Notes under the pieces: generated by a model
What the model was told of the DNA's origin: nothing
Databases searched by the model: none
The model's input: the letters and a program-made list of their open reading frames with translations, nothing else
In this document: piece by piece, positions 1 to 5,822 of the stretch
How the letters are laid out: the number at the start of each line of letters is the position of its first letter
Position numbering within the stretch: position 1 is the stretch's first letter
Assembly (NCBI GenBank): GCA_021778815.1
Contig: JAJYBW010000208.1
Span: 1 to 6,296 of the forward strand
DNA length: 6,296 nucleotides
DNA from: Acidobacteriota bacterium
Lineage (GTDB): Bacteria; Acidobacteriota; Terriglobia; Terriglobales; Acidobacteriaceae
Direction of reading: 5' to 3'
Made by a program: the position numbers and the translations under genes

Positions 1-68
1 TGTTGTACAGCGTCACCATTGCGGTTGAGTGTATCAGGACACCGTCGGGTGCTTGTCTGCGCCCATCG

Positions 69-938
69 TTACGCGCTGGCCTGCTCCGGCTCTACCCGCA
101 ATTTGTCCCACTTCTCCGCACCCAGCCTCTGAAAAATCTCTTTCACAGCCAACGTATTTGGAAAACGCAGCGGATCGGTCGAAGTGCGAACCGTGGCCAG
201 CGCAGAATCGTACGCATGGATGGCAGCGCACAGCAATACGTCTGAAAGCAGGACCATCCGATATCCCAGGCTCTTCACGTCATCCAGCGAGAGCACTGGA
301 CTTTTCCCTCCCAGCAACATATTCAAAACGCACGGCCCCTGCACCAACTCTGGAACTTTTTCAATCTGCGCAATCGACTCGGGCGCTTCCACCAGCGCCA
401 GATCGGCCCCCGCTTCCAGGCCGGCATTCGCGCGCGCAATCGCTTCCTCAAATCCCAGCACGGAGTTGCAGTCCGTACGCGCAATAATGATGAAGTCCAG
501 GCTGTCTCGTGCACCTACGGCGGCACGAATCTTGCTGACATATTCGTGCCGCGGAATCACCTGTTTTTTGTCCAGATGCCCACATTTCTTTGGAAACACC
601 TGGTCCTCAATATGAACTCCAGCCGCCCCGTGGCGCTCATATTCATGGACAGTCCGTGCCATGTTGAGCTCATTCCCGTACCCTGTGTCGGCGTCGGCAA
701 TGATCGGAATCTTCACCGTCGCAGCCATCGCAGAGGCGTTGGCCACCATCTCAGACATGGTCGCCAGGCCGTAGTCCGGCAGGCCCAACCGGCTCGCGGA
801 GGTCCCCATGCCCGTCATATAAATCGCGGAAAATCCGGCCAGCTCTGCGGACTTGGCGGAAAGGCAATCAAACGCACCCGGTGCAACGATAAAATCGTTC
901 TTCAAGAGCAGTTGCCGGAATCGGCCCACTGAATTCAT
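69..938 (-). CDS. Isocitrate lyase/PEP mutase superfamily lyase (2-methylisocitrate lyase / oxaloacetate decarboxylase type)
   Basis: The product is a 289-residue cytosolic TIM-barrel enzyme of the isocitrate lyase/phosphoenolpyruvate mutase superfamily. Visible family motifs are DADTGYG (residues 82-88, Mg-binding loop), HIEDQ (109-113), KKCGH (117-121) and ARTD (153-156), followed by VEAPES around Glu184. The KKCGH motif with Cys119 is the C-C bond lyase signature (isocitrate, methylisocitrate and 2-alkylmalate lyases); phosphonate-forming PEP mutases lack it. The likely reaction is therefore cleavage or decarboxylation of a 2-hydroxy- or 2-oxo-dicarboxylate to pyruvate or a related acid; the exact substrate cannot be read from the sequence. 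The start at 938 is chosen because GGAGG (complement of 946-950) sits 7 bases upstream and the protein then begins at the usual family N-terminus. The frame stays open to an ATG at 1067, but the extra 43 residues look non-coding. It is transcribed divergently from the transporter at 1249, which suggests a shared substrate. Confidence 0.9.
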   Translation of the reverse strand: MNSVGRFRQLLLKNDFIVAPGAFDCLSAKSAELAGFSAIYMTGMGTSASRLGLPDYGLATMSEMVANASAMAATVKIPIIADADTGYGNELNMARTVHEYERHGAAGVHIEDQVFPKKCGHLDKKQVIPRHEYVSKIRAAVGARDSLDFIIIARTDCNSVLGFEEAIARANAGLEAGADLALVEAPESIAQIEKVPELVQGPCVLNMLLGGKSPVLSLDDVKSLGYRMVLLSDVLLCAAIHAYDSALATVRTSTDPLRFPNTLAVKEIFQRLGAEKWDKLRVEPEQASA

Positions 939-1248
939 TAAAAATCCTCCGCTTGTTGCTGTTGCTGTGAATGGATGATCCGCTGATTGGCGTGGGACTC
1001 GCGTGATCGGTATTCGGAGGAGCGACCTCCCTTGCGGTTCAGGTTTTTCGTCATCAGAAATCGACATTCGCGATTCGGCGAAAGAATTTCAGAGTAGAGA
1101 TTTGTCTTGCTCGTCAACAACACACCTCGAAAACAGCAGAATTTCACCTTTCCCTTAAGATTCCCTGAACATCTCTTTAAGGACTAAGACTCGCGAACAA
1201 GCGAAATGTACCTCGAATGCGCCAAAATAGTGTCGGAAGGGAAACAGA
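939..1248. promoter_or_regulatory. Divergent intergenic region with inverted repeats
   Basis: This 310-base gap lies between two divergent starts and should hold both promoters. I see no convincing gene in it. Three short inverted repeats are visible: GGAGG-5-CCTCC (1016-1020/1026-1030), TTCGC-6-GCGAA (1067-1071/1078-1082) and CCTTAA-18-TTAAGG (1153-1158/1177-1182). The last is the best operator candidate because it lies just upstream of the transporter start. A weak minus-strand promoter candidate is TTGACG (complement of 1112-1117) with TACTCT (complement of 1091-1096), at a short 15-base spacing. No plus-strand promoter stands out. The repeats are seen directly; a regulatory role is inferred. 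Confidence 0.4.
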
Positions 1249-2463
1249 ATGCGAAGTCTGCAATGGCTGACTGGGGCAACCACTGCACAAAAACGCGCGC
1301 TGCTCACCACCTCGCTGGGGTGGATGCTCGACAGCATGGACGTGATGCTGTTCTCGCTGGTCCTGGTCGAGCTGGAGCGCGACCTGCACATGAGCGCGGC
1401 CACCGCCGGCCTGCTGATGACTTTGACGCTGATCTCAGCCGCCATCGGCGGAGTCTTTTTCGGATGGCTCGCGGACAAGGTGGGACGCACCCGCGCCCTC
1501 ATCTTCAGCATGCTCATCTACTCCATCTTTACCGCCGCCTGCGGCCTCGCTCACTCCGTGGAACAACTCGGAGTCTTCCGCTTCCTGCTCGGCCTGGGCA
1601 TCGGCGGCGAATGGGCCGCGGGTGGCGCGCTGGTGGCCGAGACATGGCCGGATGAACACCGCGGCAAAGCCATCGGCATCGCACAGGCTTCCTGGGCCGC
1701 CGGATATGCGCTCGGCGCCGCCATCACTGCGGTCATCATGCCCCACTTCGGCTGGCGCGCCGTGTTCTTCGTCGGCGTCTTGCCGGCGCTTGTCACCATA
1801 TGGATTCGCCGCTCCGTCAAAGAGCCCGAAATATGGCAGCAAAAAGCCGCCACCATGCCTCTACGCAGCATCTTTCAAGGCAAACTCCGGCGAGCCACCA
1901 TCATCACCGCCTCCATGAACGCCGCTTCCCTATTTGCCTGGTGGGGCCTCTTCACCTGGATTCCGCGATTCCTTTCGCTGCCAGTGTCTCAGGGTGGCCG
2001 CGGGCTCAGCATCGTCCAAACTTCCGCCTGGACCATCGTCATGCAGATCGGCACCGCCCTCGGCTATCTTTCCTTTGGATACCTGGCGGATAACTTCGGG
2101 CGCAAGCGCATTTATATCGGCTTTCTTCTGGTAGCCGCCGCGCTTGTACCTCTCTACGCCAATACCCACAGCCCGCGCCTGTTGCTGTTACTCGGCCCCA
2201 TCGTAGGATTCTTCGGCACCGGTTTCTTCAGCGGATTTACCGTCATCGCCAGCGAAATATTTCCAACCGCCGTGCGCGGAACAGCCATGGGCGTAGTCCG
2301 CGGAATCAGCCGGTTCCTGGGCGCGAGCGCTCCTTACCTGATCGGATACATCACGGACATCAGCGGTATCCAACTCGCTCTGTCCTCCATCTCCATCGCG
2401 TTTCTGGTGGCCGCTTTCATCGCCATGGGCCTGCACGAATCCAAATCCCATGCCCTGACCTAA
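1249..2463 (+). CDS. MFS transporter, metabolite:H+ symporter type (aromatic or carboxylic acid class)
   Basis: The product is a 404-residue inner-membrane major facilitator with about 12 hydrophobic segments. The N-terminal helix carries LDSMDVMLFS (27-36), with the two acidic residues Asp28 and Asp31 typical of proton-coupled organic-acid symporters. The conserved loop-2 motif GWLADKVGRTRAL is at 72-84 and its second-half copy GYLADNFGRKRIY at 277-289. RFLLGLGIGGEWAAGGALVA spans 111-130, and EIFPTAVRGTAMG lies at 336-348. These match the AAHS/sialate/lactate-permease branch of MFS rather than drug exporters or sugar porters. Length is normal for the family, with no truncation. GGAAGG at 1235-1240 lies 8 bases before the ATG. 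The divergent partner is a dicarboxylate-type lyase, so import of a small organic acid is the simplest reading, but the substrate is an inference. Confidence 0.88.
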   Translation: MRSLQWLTGATTAQKRALLTTSLGWMLDSMDVMLFSLVLVELERDLHMSAATAGLLMTLTLISAAIGGVFFGWLADKVGRTRALIFSMLIYSIFTAACGLAHSVEQLGVFRFLLGLGIGGEWAAGGALVAETWPDEHRGKAIGIAQASWAAGYALGAAITAVIMPHFGWRAVFFVGVLPALVTIWIRRSVKEPEIWQQKAATMPLRSIFQGKLRRATIITASMNAASLFAWWGLFTWIPRFLSLPVSQGGRGLSIVQTSAWTIVMQIGTALGYLSFGYLADNFGRKRIYIGFLLVAAALVPLYANTHSPRLLLLLGPIVGFFGTGFFSGFTVIASEIFPTAVRGTAMGVVRGISRFLGASAPYLIGYITDISGIQLALSSISIAFLVAAFIAMGLHESKSHALT

Positions 2464-2472
2464 CGCCGACCG

Positions 2473-2493
2473 CCAGCGCTACGTCGCTGGTTT
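2473..2493 (+). terminator. Possible weak terminator hairpin after the MFS gene
   Basis: CCAGCG (2473-2478) and CGCTGG (2485-2490) form a 6-bp GC-rich stem with a 6-base loop, starting 10 bases after the transporter stop. Only three T residues follow, so intrinsic termination would be inefficient. It could equally be a symmetrical protein-binding site or a processing hairpin. Confidence 0.35.
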
Positions 2494-2538
2494 GCGCATC
2501 TCTCCCGCAAGCCTTTATCTTGATGGGGACGCGGTCCC
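2492..2538 (+). promoter_or_regulatory. Candidate promoter and operator-like palindrome before the VOC gene
   Basis: TTGCGC (2492-2497) and TATCTT (2516-2521) are separated by 18 bases and could be a weak sigma-70 promoter. A perfect inverted repeat GGGAC-GCG-GTCCC (2526-2538) sits where transcription would begin, so a repressor could act there, or it could be a 5' RNA hairpin. Both hexamers are poor matches, so this is tentative. Confidence 0.3.
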
Positions 2539-2559
2539 TGAAGCACCGGAGGACATAGC

Positions 2560-3003
2560 ATGGCAGTCAAATCTATCCCGGACGGATACCACAGCGTTCA
2601 ACCGTATTTAATTTTCAACGGAGCAGCCAAGGCATTCGAGTTCTATAAAAATGCCTTCGGCGCTACCGAGCGGCTTTGCATGAAGCAGTCCGATGGACGC
2701 ATCGGCCACGCAGTGCTTGAAATCGGCGACTCCTGCATCATGATGGCCGATGAACACCCACAAATCGGAGCCTTCGCCCCGACCCACTATGGTGGCAGCC
2801 CGGTTTCGCTGATGGTCTACACAGCGGATTGTGATCGGACCTATCACCGGGCCATCGCTGCTGGAGCGAAGAGCGAACGCGAACCCACCGACCAATTCTA
2901 TGGCGACCGCATGGCCGGAGTTCAGGATCCCTTCGGCTATAGGTGGTACATCGCCACTCACACCAAAGACGTGTCCAAGGCAGACCTGGAGAAAGCGCAC
3001 TGA
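2560..3003 (+). CDS. VOC-superfamily (glyoxalase/bleomycin-resistance, PhnB-like) protein
   Basis: The product is a 147-residue single-domain protein of the vicinal oxygen chelate superfamily, in the PhnB-like group. The paired beta-alpha-beta-beta-beta layout is visible. The first module contains VQPYLIFNGAAKAFEFYKNAFGA (split around residues 13-35). The second contains DQFYGDR (111-117) and DPFGYRW (123-129), the hallmark ending of this group, followed by IATH (131-134). Members are cytosolic and dimeric, and most have no proven substrate; some are annotated as glyoxalase or as demethylubiquinone-methyltransferase-like without evidence. GGAGG at 2549-2553 is 6-7 bases before the ATG, supporting this start. 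It follows the transporter by 96 bases in the same direction but probably has its own promoter. Its stop lies 48 bases from the stop of the convergent sugar porter. Confidence 0.88.
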   Translation: MAVKSIPDGYHSVQPYLIFNGAAKAFEFYKNAFGATERLCMKQSDGRIGHAVLEIGDSCIMMADEHPQIGAFAPTHYGGSPVSLMVYTADCDRTYHRAIAAGAKSEREPTDQFYGDRMAGVQDPFGYRWYIATHTKDVSKADLEKAH

Positions 3004-3051
3004 AGCCCTTGATGATCGCGTCGCCTCCGCTCGAGATCTTCGCGTAGCCGG

Positions 3052-4887
3052 TCAGCTCGCCATTGCCCGGCTTCGCTTCGGATCGTCGAAGTATTCTTCA
3101 ATCTCTTCCAGCGTCTTACCTTTCGTCTCCGGCAGGAAGATGGCCACAATCAGCAGGTAAACCACGGTACACGCTGCGAACACAAAGAAGATCCTCGAGT
3201 ATCCGTACTTACTGACAAACGGCAGGAAAATGCCCGCCAGGATCGTCGACACCATCTGGTTCAATACCAGCGCGATGCTCATGCCATTGGAGCGAATCCG
3301 GGTCGGCATCAACTCCGACAGCGCCAGCCATACGCACACCCCCGGCCCCAGCGCATAGAACGCCATAAACATGTAAAGACCCAGTGCCACCAGCCAGCCG
3401 TGGCCCGCGTTGGGAACCTGTCCCAGAACGGCCTTCTGTATCCGCAGCGGTGCTGTACGAGCCTCCTCCACATTGGCGAATGGATCCTTCATCAGCGCCT
3501 CCAGCTTACTGTTTGGAATCGCGCCTTCCCGCGTAATGTGAATCGGAGCCGCCCCCTTCTCATCCGAGCGGACAAAGCTGGTTTCAGCGGTAAATCCGCC
3601 ATAGGAGTAAATGACCTCCAGCGACGCGCGGTCAGGGCTAATCAAGTTTCCACTGTAATTTTCGCTGGCCAGCAGTTTCTTCGCCACATCCGCGTCGAAC
3701 GGCAGCGTCAGTGTCTGGTCCGGCTGAACCATCGCCTGAATCGCATCGCGGCAGTCCAGATTCGCTCGTTCAGTTTTGATAAACAGCAAGCCGACCACAA
3801 GCATCGACACAACAATTCCCGACGTCCCAAGAATGAACAGAAATTTTCTGCCCTTCTTGTCGACCAGCGTCATGCCGACAATCGTCACTAGAAAATTCAC
3901 GCAAGTAAAGACGACATAACCCCAATGCGCGCTGACGTCGGAGAGTCCGCTCTGCAGAAGAATTCCCGTGTTGTATGCAATCAGCGAATTGATGCCAGTG
4001 GCTTGGTTAACCAGAAGAATGGCGCACGCGAGCAGAAACGGGACAACATATTTTCTCCGCAGCAGAGAATCCTTCACCTTCGCCCCAGCCGCGGAGGTGC
4101 TCTGCGCATGGACTGCCAGCGCGGTCTCTTCCATCTCGCTCAATTCAACATCGGCTTGCTCTTTGGTTCGTGAACGAAGCAGCGCGGCATACGCCTGCTC
4201 TTTTTTCCCACGCTTGAATAGCCACCGCGGAGACTCTGCCAGAAAAAAACTACCCAAAACAAATAACAATCCCGGTGGCAGCGATACCCAGAAAATCCGC
4301 CGCCATGCCTGGTTCTTGAATGCGAAGATTGCAGCAGGAGTGGCCACCCGTTCCACGGCCGCGACGCGATAGCTGTAATAAATCCCGATCAGCGCCGCCG
4401 AAACCACGCCCAGCGTCAGCAGCCACTGAAAGACGCCGGTCCCTTTTCCCCGCGTCGACGCCTTCAGGCATTCCGCCAGATACAGCGGCACCACAATCCC
4501 AATCAGGCCGCCGCTGATTCCCTGCAAGAGACGTCCAAAAAACAACGGACTGTAGCCATGCGACAGGGCGATCACCGGAATGCTGAATACGAACAAGAGT
4601 CCGCTCAAGATCATCAGCGGCCTGCGCCCCATCCAGTCCGCAAGCAACCCGGCAAACAACGTGGAGATCACGCTGCCCAGCAAAACCGCTGCAACAATAA
4701 TCGATAACTGGCCCGCGTTCAGGTGCGAGGTCGCTTCCAGATACGGCAGTGCGCCGCCGATGATGCCTACGTCGACTCCATACAACAGGCCGCCAAGGCC
4801 GGCGACTAAGAGTAGAAAGCGGTTATACGTGGTTTTGGAATCGCCCGGTGCTGTCGCAGAACTCTGCGCCGCTTCAGAATTGTTCAT
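3052..4887 (-). CDS. Sugar porter family MFS transporter with a long periplasmic insertion
   Basis: The product is a 611-residue inner-membrane transporter of the sugar porter family (XylE/AraE/GalP relatives). Visible motifs are GGLLYGVDVGIIGG (32-45, with Asp39 at the proton-site position), GLLADWMGRRP (80-90), GRLLQGISGG (118-127, with Arg119), ESPRWL (218-223), NQATGIN (294-300), DKKGRK (343-348), GPGVCVWLALSE (514-525) and PETKGKTLEE (586-595). Bacterial relatives are usually 450-500 residues. The excess is a hydrophilic stretch of about 127 residues (371-497) between helices 9 and 10, which topology places in the periplasm. The first Gln of the usual QQxxGxN motif is Asn294, and the usual GPVxW of helix 10 is altered, so sugar specificity is uncertain. 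An in-frame TAA lies 15 bases upstream of the ATG and no Shine-Dalgarno site is visible, so the start is SD-less. The barrel gene lies 75 bases upstream on the same strand. Confidence 0.9.
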   Translation of the reverse strand: MNNSEAAQSSATAPGDSKTTYNRFLLLVAGLGGLLYGVDVGIIGGALPYLEATSHLNAGQLSIIVAAVLLGSVISTLFAGLLADWMGRRPLMILSGLLFVFSIPVIALSHGYSPLFFGRLLQGISGGLIGIVVPLYLAECLKASTRGKGTGVFQWLLTLGVVSAALIGIYYSYRVAAVERVATPAAIFAFKNQAWRRIFWVSLPPGLLFVLGSFFLAESPRWLFKRGKKEQAYAALLRSRTKEQADVELSEMEETALAVHAQSTSAAGAKVKDSLLRRKYVVPFLLACAILLVNQATGINSLIAYNTGILLQSGLSDVSAHWGYVVFTCVNFLVTIVGMTLVDKKGRKFLFILGTSGIVVSMLVVGLLFIKTERANLDCRDAIQAMVQPDQTLTLPFDADVAKKLLASENYSGNLISPDRASLEVIYSYGGFTAETSFVRSDEKGAAPIHITREGAIPNSKLEALMKDPFANVEEARTAPLRIQKAVLGQVPNAGHGWLVALGLYMFMAFYALGPGVCVWLALSELMPTRIRSNGMSIALVLNQMVSTILAGIFLPFVSKYGYSRIFFVFAACTVVYLLIVAIFLPETKGKTLEEIEEYFDDPKRSRAMAS

Positions 4888-4962
4888 AGAATGACTTTAC
4901 GACGGACGGCAAGCACATTGAAACTAATGTCGCGGAGAAATTCTGCCGACCCCCCGTGTAAA

Positions 4963-5508
4963 TCAAAAGTGGAAGACAATTCCGGTGCTCAAAATGCCCG
5001 TCTGCGCATCGCTGATTAGGTTGGCGCCGGGGCCTCGCTGATAACTCACCTCGATCACCCGCCAATCGAGCCGTGGTATCAACGCAACGTCCACTCCCGC
5101 CGTCGGTTGATAGGCAAATCCCGTGTAGGTCGAGAAGCCGCTGAATGACTCTCCGGCGGAGCCTACTCCCAATAGAAATTCAGCGTAGGGTTTGATGCGC
5201 CCCTTTCTTAGTCTTAAGGTCAATCTGGGGCCCAATAAAAATGAGTTGATGTGGAAACTGCCGCCGCAACATGCCGAACCCGTTAGGAAGGTTCCCCGGG
5301 CGTCGAGGCCCGGAAGCAATGGCCCCACTCGCAGGAGATTGAAGTACCCTCCCACCGTGGCCCCATACATACTGCTCGGATCCTGATAGCTGCTTCCGTC
5401 GATGGCTCCGTTGAACTCGCCATACACACCGAATTGCGCCCGGGCACAGCAAGGGAATACCAGGGCGAGAAAAAGGGCACACATCAACAGCCGGGTGCGA
5501 GGATTCAT
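4963..5508 (-). CDS. Small outer-membrane beta-barrel protein
   Basis: The product is a 181-residue exported protein. It has a signal peptide: Arg4 and Arg6, then a hydrophobic core LLMCALFLALVF (7-18), then ARA before Gln25 as a signal peptidase I site. The mature part is rich in Gly and aromatics, with alternating strands such as RLTLRLRKG (95-103) and IEVSYQRG (152-159). It ends in GIVFHF, and a C-terminal Phe is the usual signal for BAM-mediated barrel insertion. About eight strands would fit in 157 mature residues. A Cys pair in the mature part (Cys80-Cys81) could be oxidised. I do not recognise a specific family and give no function. AGAGGTGG (complement of 5512-5519) is a good ribosome site just upstream of the ATG. 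The porter gene follows 75 bases downstream and could be co-transcribed. The metY leader diverges on the other side. Confidence 0.82.
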   Translation of the reverse strand: MNPRTRLLMCALFLALVFPCCARAQFGVYGEFNGAIDGSSYQDPSSMYGATVGGYFNLLRVGPLLPGLDARGTFLTGSACCGGSFHINSFLLGPRLTLRLRKGRIKPYAEFLLGVGSAGESFSGFSTYTGFAYQPTAGVDVALIPRLDWRVIEVSYQRGPGANLISDAQTGILSTGIVFHF

Positions 5509-5590
5509 AACCCACCTCTTGGACAGATACTACTATCGAACCAGTCCGCTACATCTTAGATATTTAAGACATAGGCAGGCCAAGCTCGAC
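5509..5590. promoter_or_regulatory. Upstream region of the barrel gene, AT-rich core
   Basis: The stretch between the barrel start and the metY promoter has an AT-rich core (5555-5568, CTTA-GATATT-TAAG, an imperfect palindrome) about 50 bases upstream of the barrel ATG. Read on the minus strand it contains TAAGAT (complement of 5553-5558), which could serve as a -10 box for the barrel gene. No good -35 is visible, so the promoter call is tentative. Confidence 0.3.
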
Positions 5591-5618
5591 TTGACAATCG
5601 CTTCGAGCATCGGATAAC
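5591..5618 (+). promoter_or_regulatory. Sigma-70-like promoter of the metY leader
   Basis: A perfect -35 box TTGACA (5591-5596) is followed, after 16 bases, by GATAAC (5613-5618, four of six matches to TATAAT). Transcription would start near 5623-5627, giving a leader of about 200 nucleotides before the metY ATG. The start of the leader peptide is then at or within about 10 bases of the 5' end of the transcript. Confidence 0.6.
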
Positions 5619-5631
5619 CTCCATGGCAGGT

Positions 5632-5724
5632 ATGAATCGCTGTCTCCACAACATGCAAATGCCCATGCGAATGCCAATCTGCGTTTGCGGGCGGCTGTTT
5701 CTGGAGAGACGAGCGATTTTATAG
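5632..5724 (+). CDS. Methionine/cysteine-rich leader peptide of the metY attenuator (30 aa)
   Basis: This is a short open reading frame of 30 codons plus TAG. The peptide begins MNRCLHNMQMPMRMPICVCG and ends in FLERRAIL. Met occurs at 1, 8, 10, 12 and 14, with four AUG codons alternating with CAA, CCC, CGA and CCA. Cys is at 4, 17 and 19. Eight of 30 residues are sulfur amino acids, far above a normal protein. It precedes a strong terminator by 26 bases, and the next gene makes homocysteine, the methionine precursor. That is the arrangement of leader peptides such as TrpL and HisL, whose control codons match the end product. The peptide itself probably has no function; its translation is the sensor. 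The start is uncertain: an in-frame ATG at 5623 would give 33 residues and could be leaderless, while the ATG at 5632 has only AGG directly before it as ribosome signal. The product is inferred from sequence alone. Confidence 0.75.
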   Translation: MNRCLHNMQMPMRMPICVCGRLFLERRAIL

Positions 5725-5774
5725 TCCACCTCTGATCAGAAGATTCAGTCACCCGCAGCCATCCGCTAGCGGGT
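5655..5774 (+). promoter_or_regulatory. Putative methionine-responsive transcription attenuator (competing RNA helices)
   Basis: Three mutually competing helices can be drawn by hand. Helix 1:2 pairs GCAAATGC (5655-5662) with GCGTTTGC (5681-5688), eight pairs including one G-U. Helix 2:3 (antiterminator) pairs TGCGGGCGGCTG (5686-5697) with CAGTCACCCGCA (5746-5757): ten Watson-Crick pairs, one G-U and one mismatch. Helix 3:4 is the terminator stem (5751-5759 with 5765-5774). Segment 1 lies on the Met8-Gln9-Met10-Pro11 codons. A ribosome waiting for Met-tRNA at codons 8-14 would mask segment 1 but leave 5686-5697 free, so 2:3 forms, the terminator's left arm is captured, and metY is read. With enough Met-tRNA, 1:2 and 3:4 can form and transcription stops. 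The pairings are seen in the sequence; the mechanism is inferred by analogy with trp and his attenuators. Confidence 0.7.
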
Positions 5775-5784
5775 TTTTCTTTTT
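5751..5784 (+). terminator. Intrinsic terminator in the metY leader
   Basis: ACCCGC (5751-5756) pairs perfectly with GCGGGT (5769-5774). AGC (5757-5759) adds three more pairs with GCT (5765-5767) across a one-base bulge, leaving loop CATCC. The stem runs directly into TTTTTCTTTTT (5774-5784). This is the strongest terminator in the window. It lies between a promoter and the metY start codon, with no complete upstream plus-strand gene other than the leader peptide, which points to conditional termination rather than the end of an operon. Confidence 0.85.
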
Positions 5785-5822
5785 GAGCATCACGAAATCA
5801 GCGCCGTCTTAGGAGAAATCGA

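Noticed and set aside
1..68. End of a further gene at the left edge
   Set aside because: No reading frame here looks coding on either strand, and the stretch is too short to judge.
29..932. Plus-strand open frames opposite the lyase gene
   Set aside because: They are low-complexity, Pro/Arg/Ser-rich translations antisense to a well-conserved enzyme.
939..1067. N-terminal extension of the lyase reading frame to an ATG at 1067
   Set aside because: The extra 43 residues do not resemble the family, there is no ribosome site at 1067, and a GGAGG lies 7 bases before the ATG at 938.
3004..3051. Bidirectional terminator between the convergent VOC and porter genes
   Set aside because: I could not find a stem followed by a T-run on either strand in these 48 bases.
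5652..5676. Tandem repeat of a 12-base unit (CATGCAAATGCC, then CATGCGAATGCC), or four ATGCNN hexamers, as a protein-binding array
   Set aside because: The periodicity is fully explained by alternating Met codons in the leader peptide frame (AUG followed by a C-starting codon). I therefore treat it as coding sequence, although an additional role cannot be excluded.
5680..5775. tRNA-like element before the terminator
   Set aside because: There is no T-arm GTTCRA motif and no cloverleaf pairing with a 7-bp acceptor.
5620..5790. SAM riboswitch, T-box or cobalamin riboswitch in the metY leader
   Set aside because: I looked for the SAM-I core (a GGCAACC-like segment and GTGCnAATTC), the T-box GGGTGGnACCGCG motif and the cobalamin GCCACTG box and found none. 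The Met-rich reading frame explains the terminator better. A covariance-model search would settle it.
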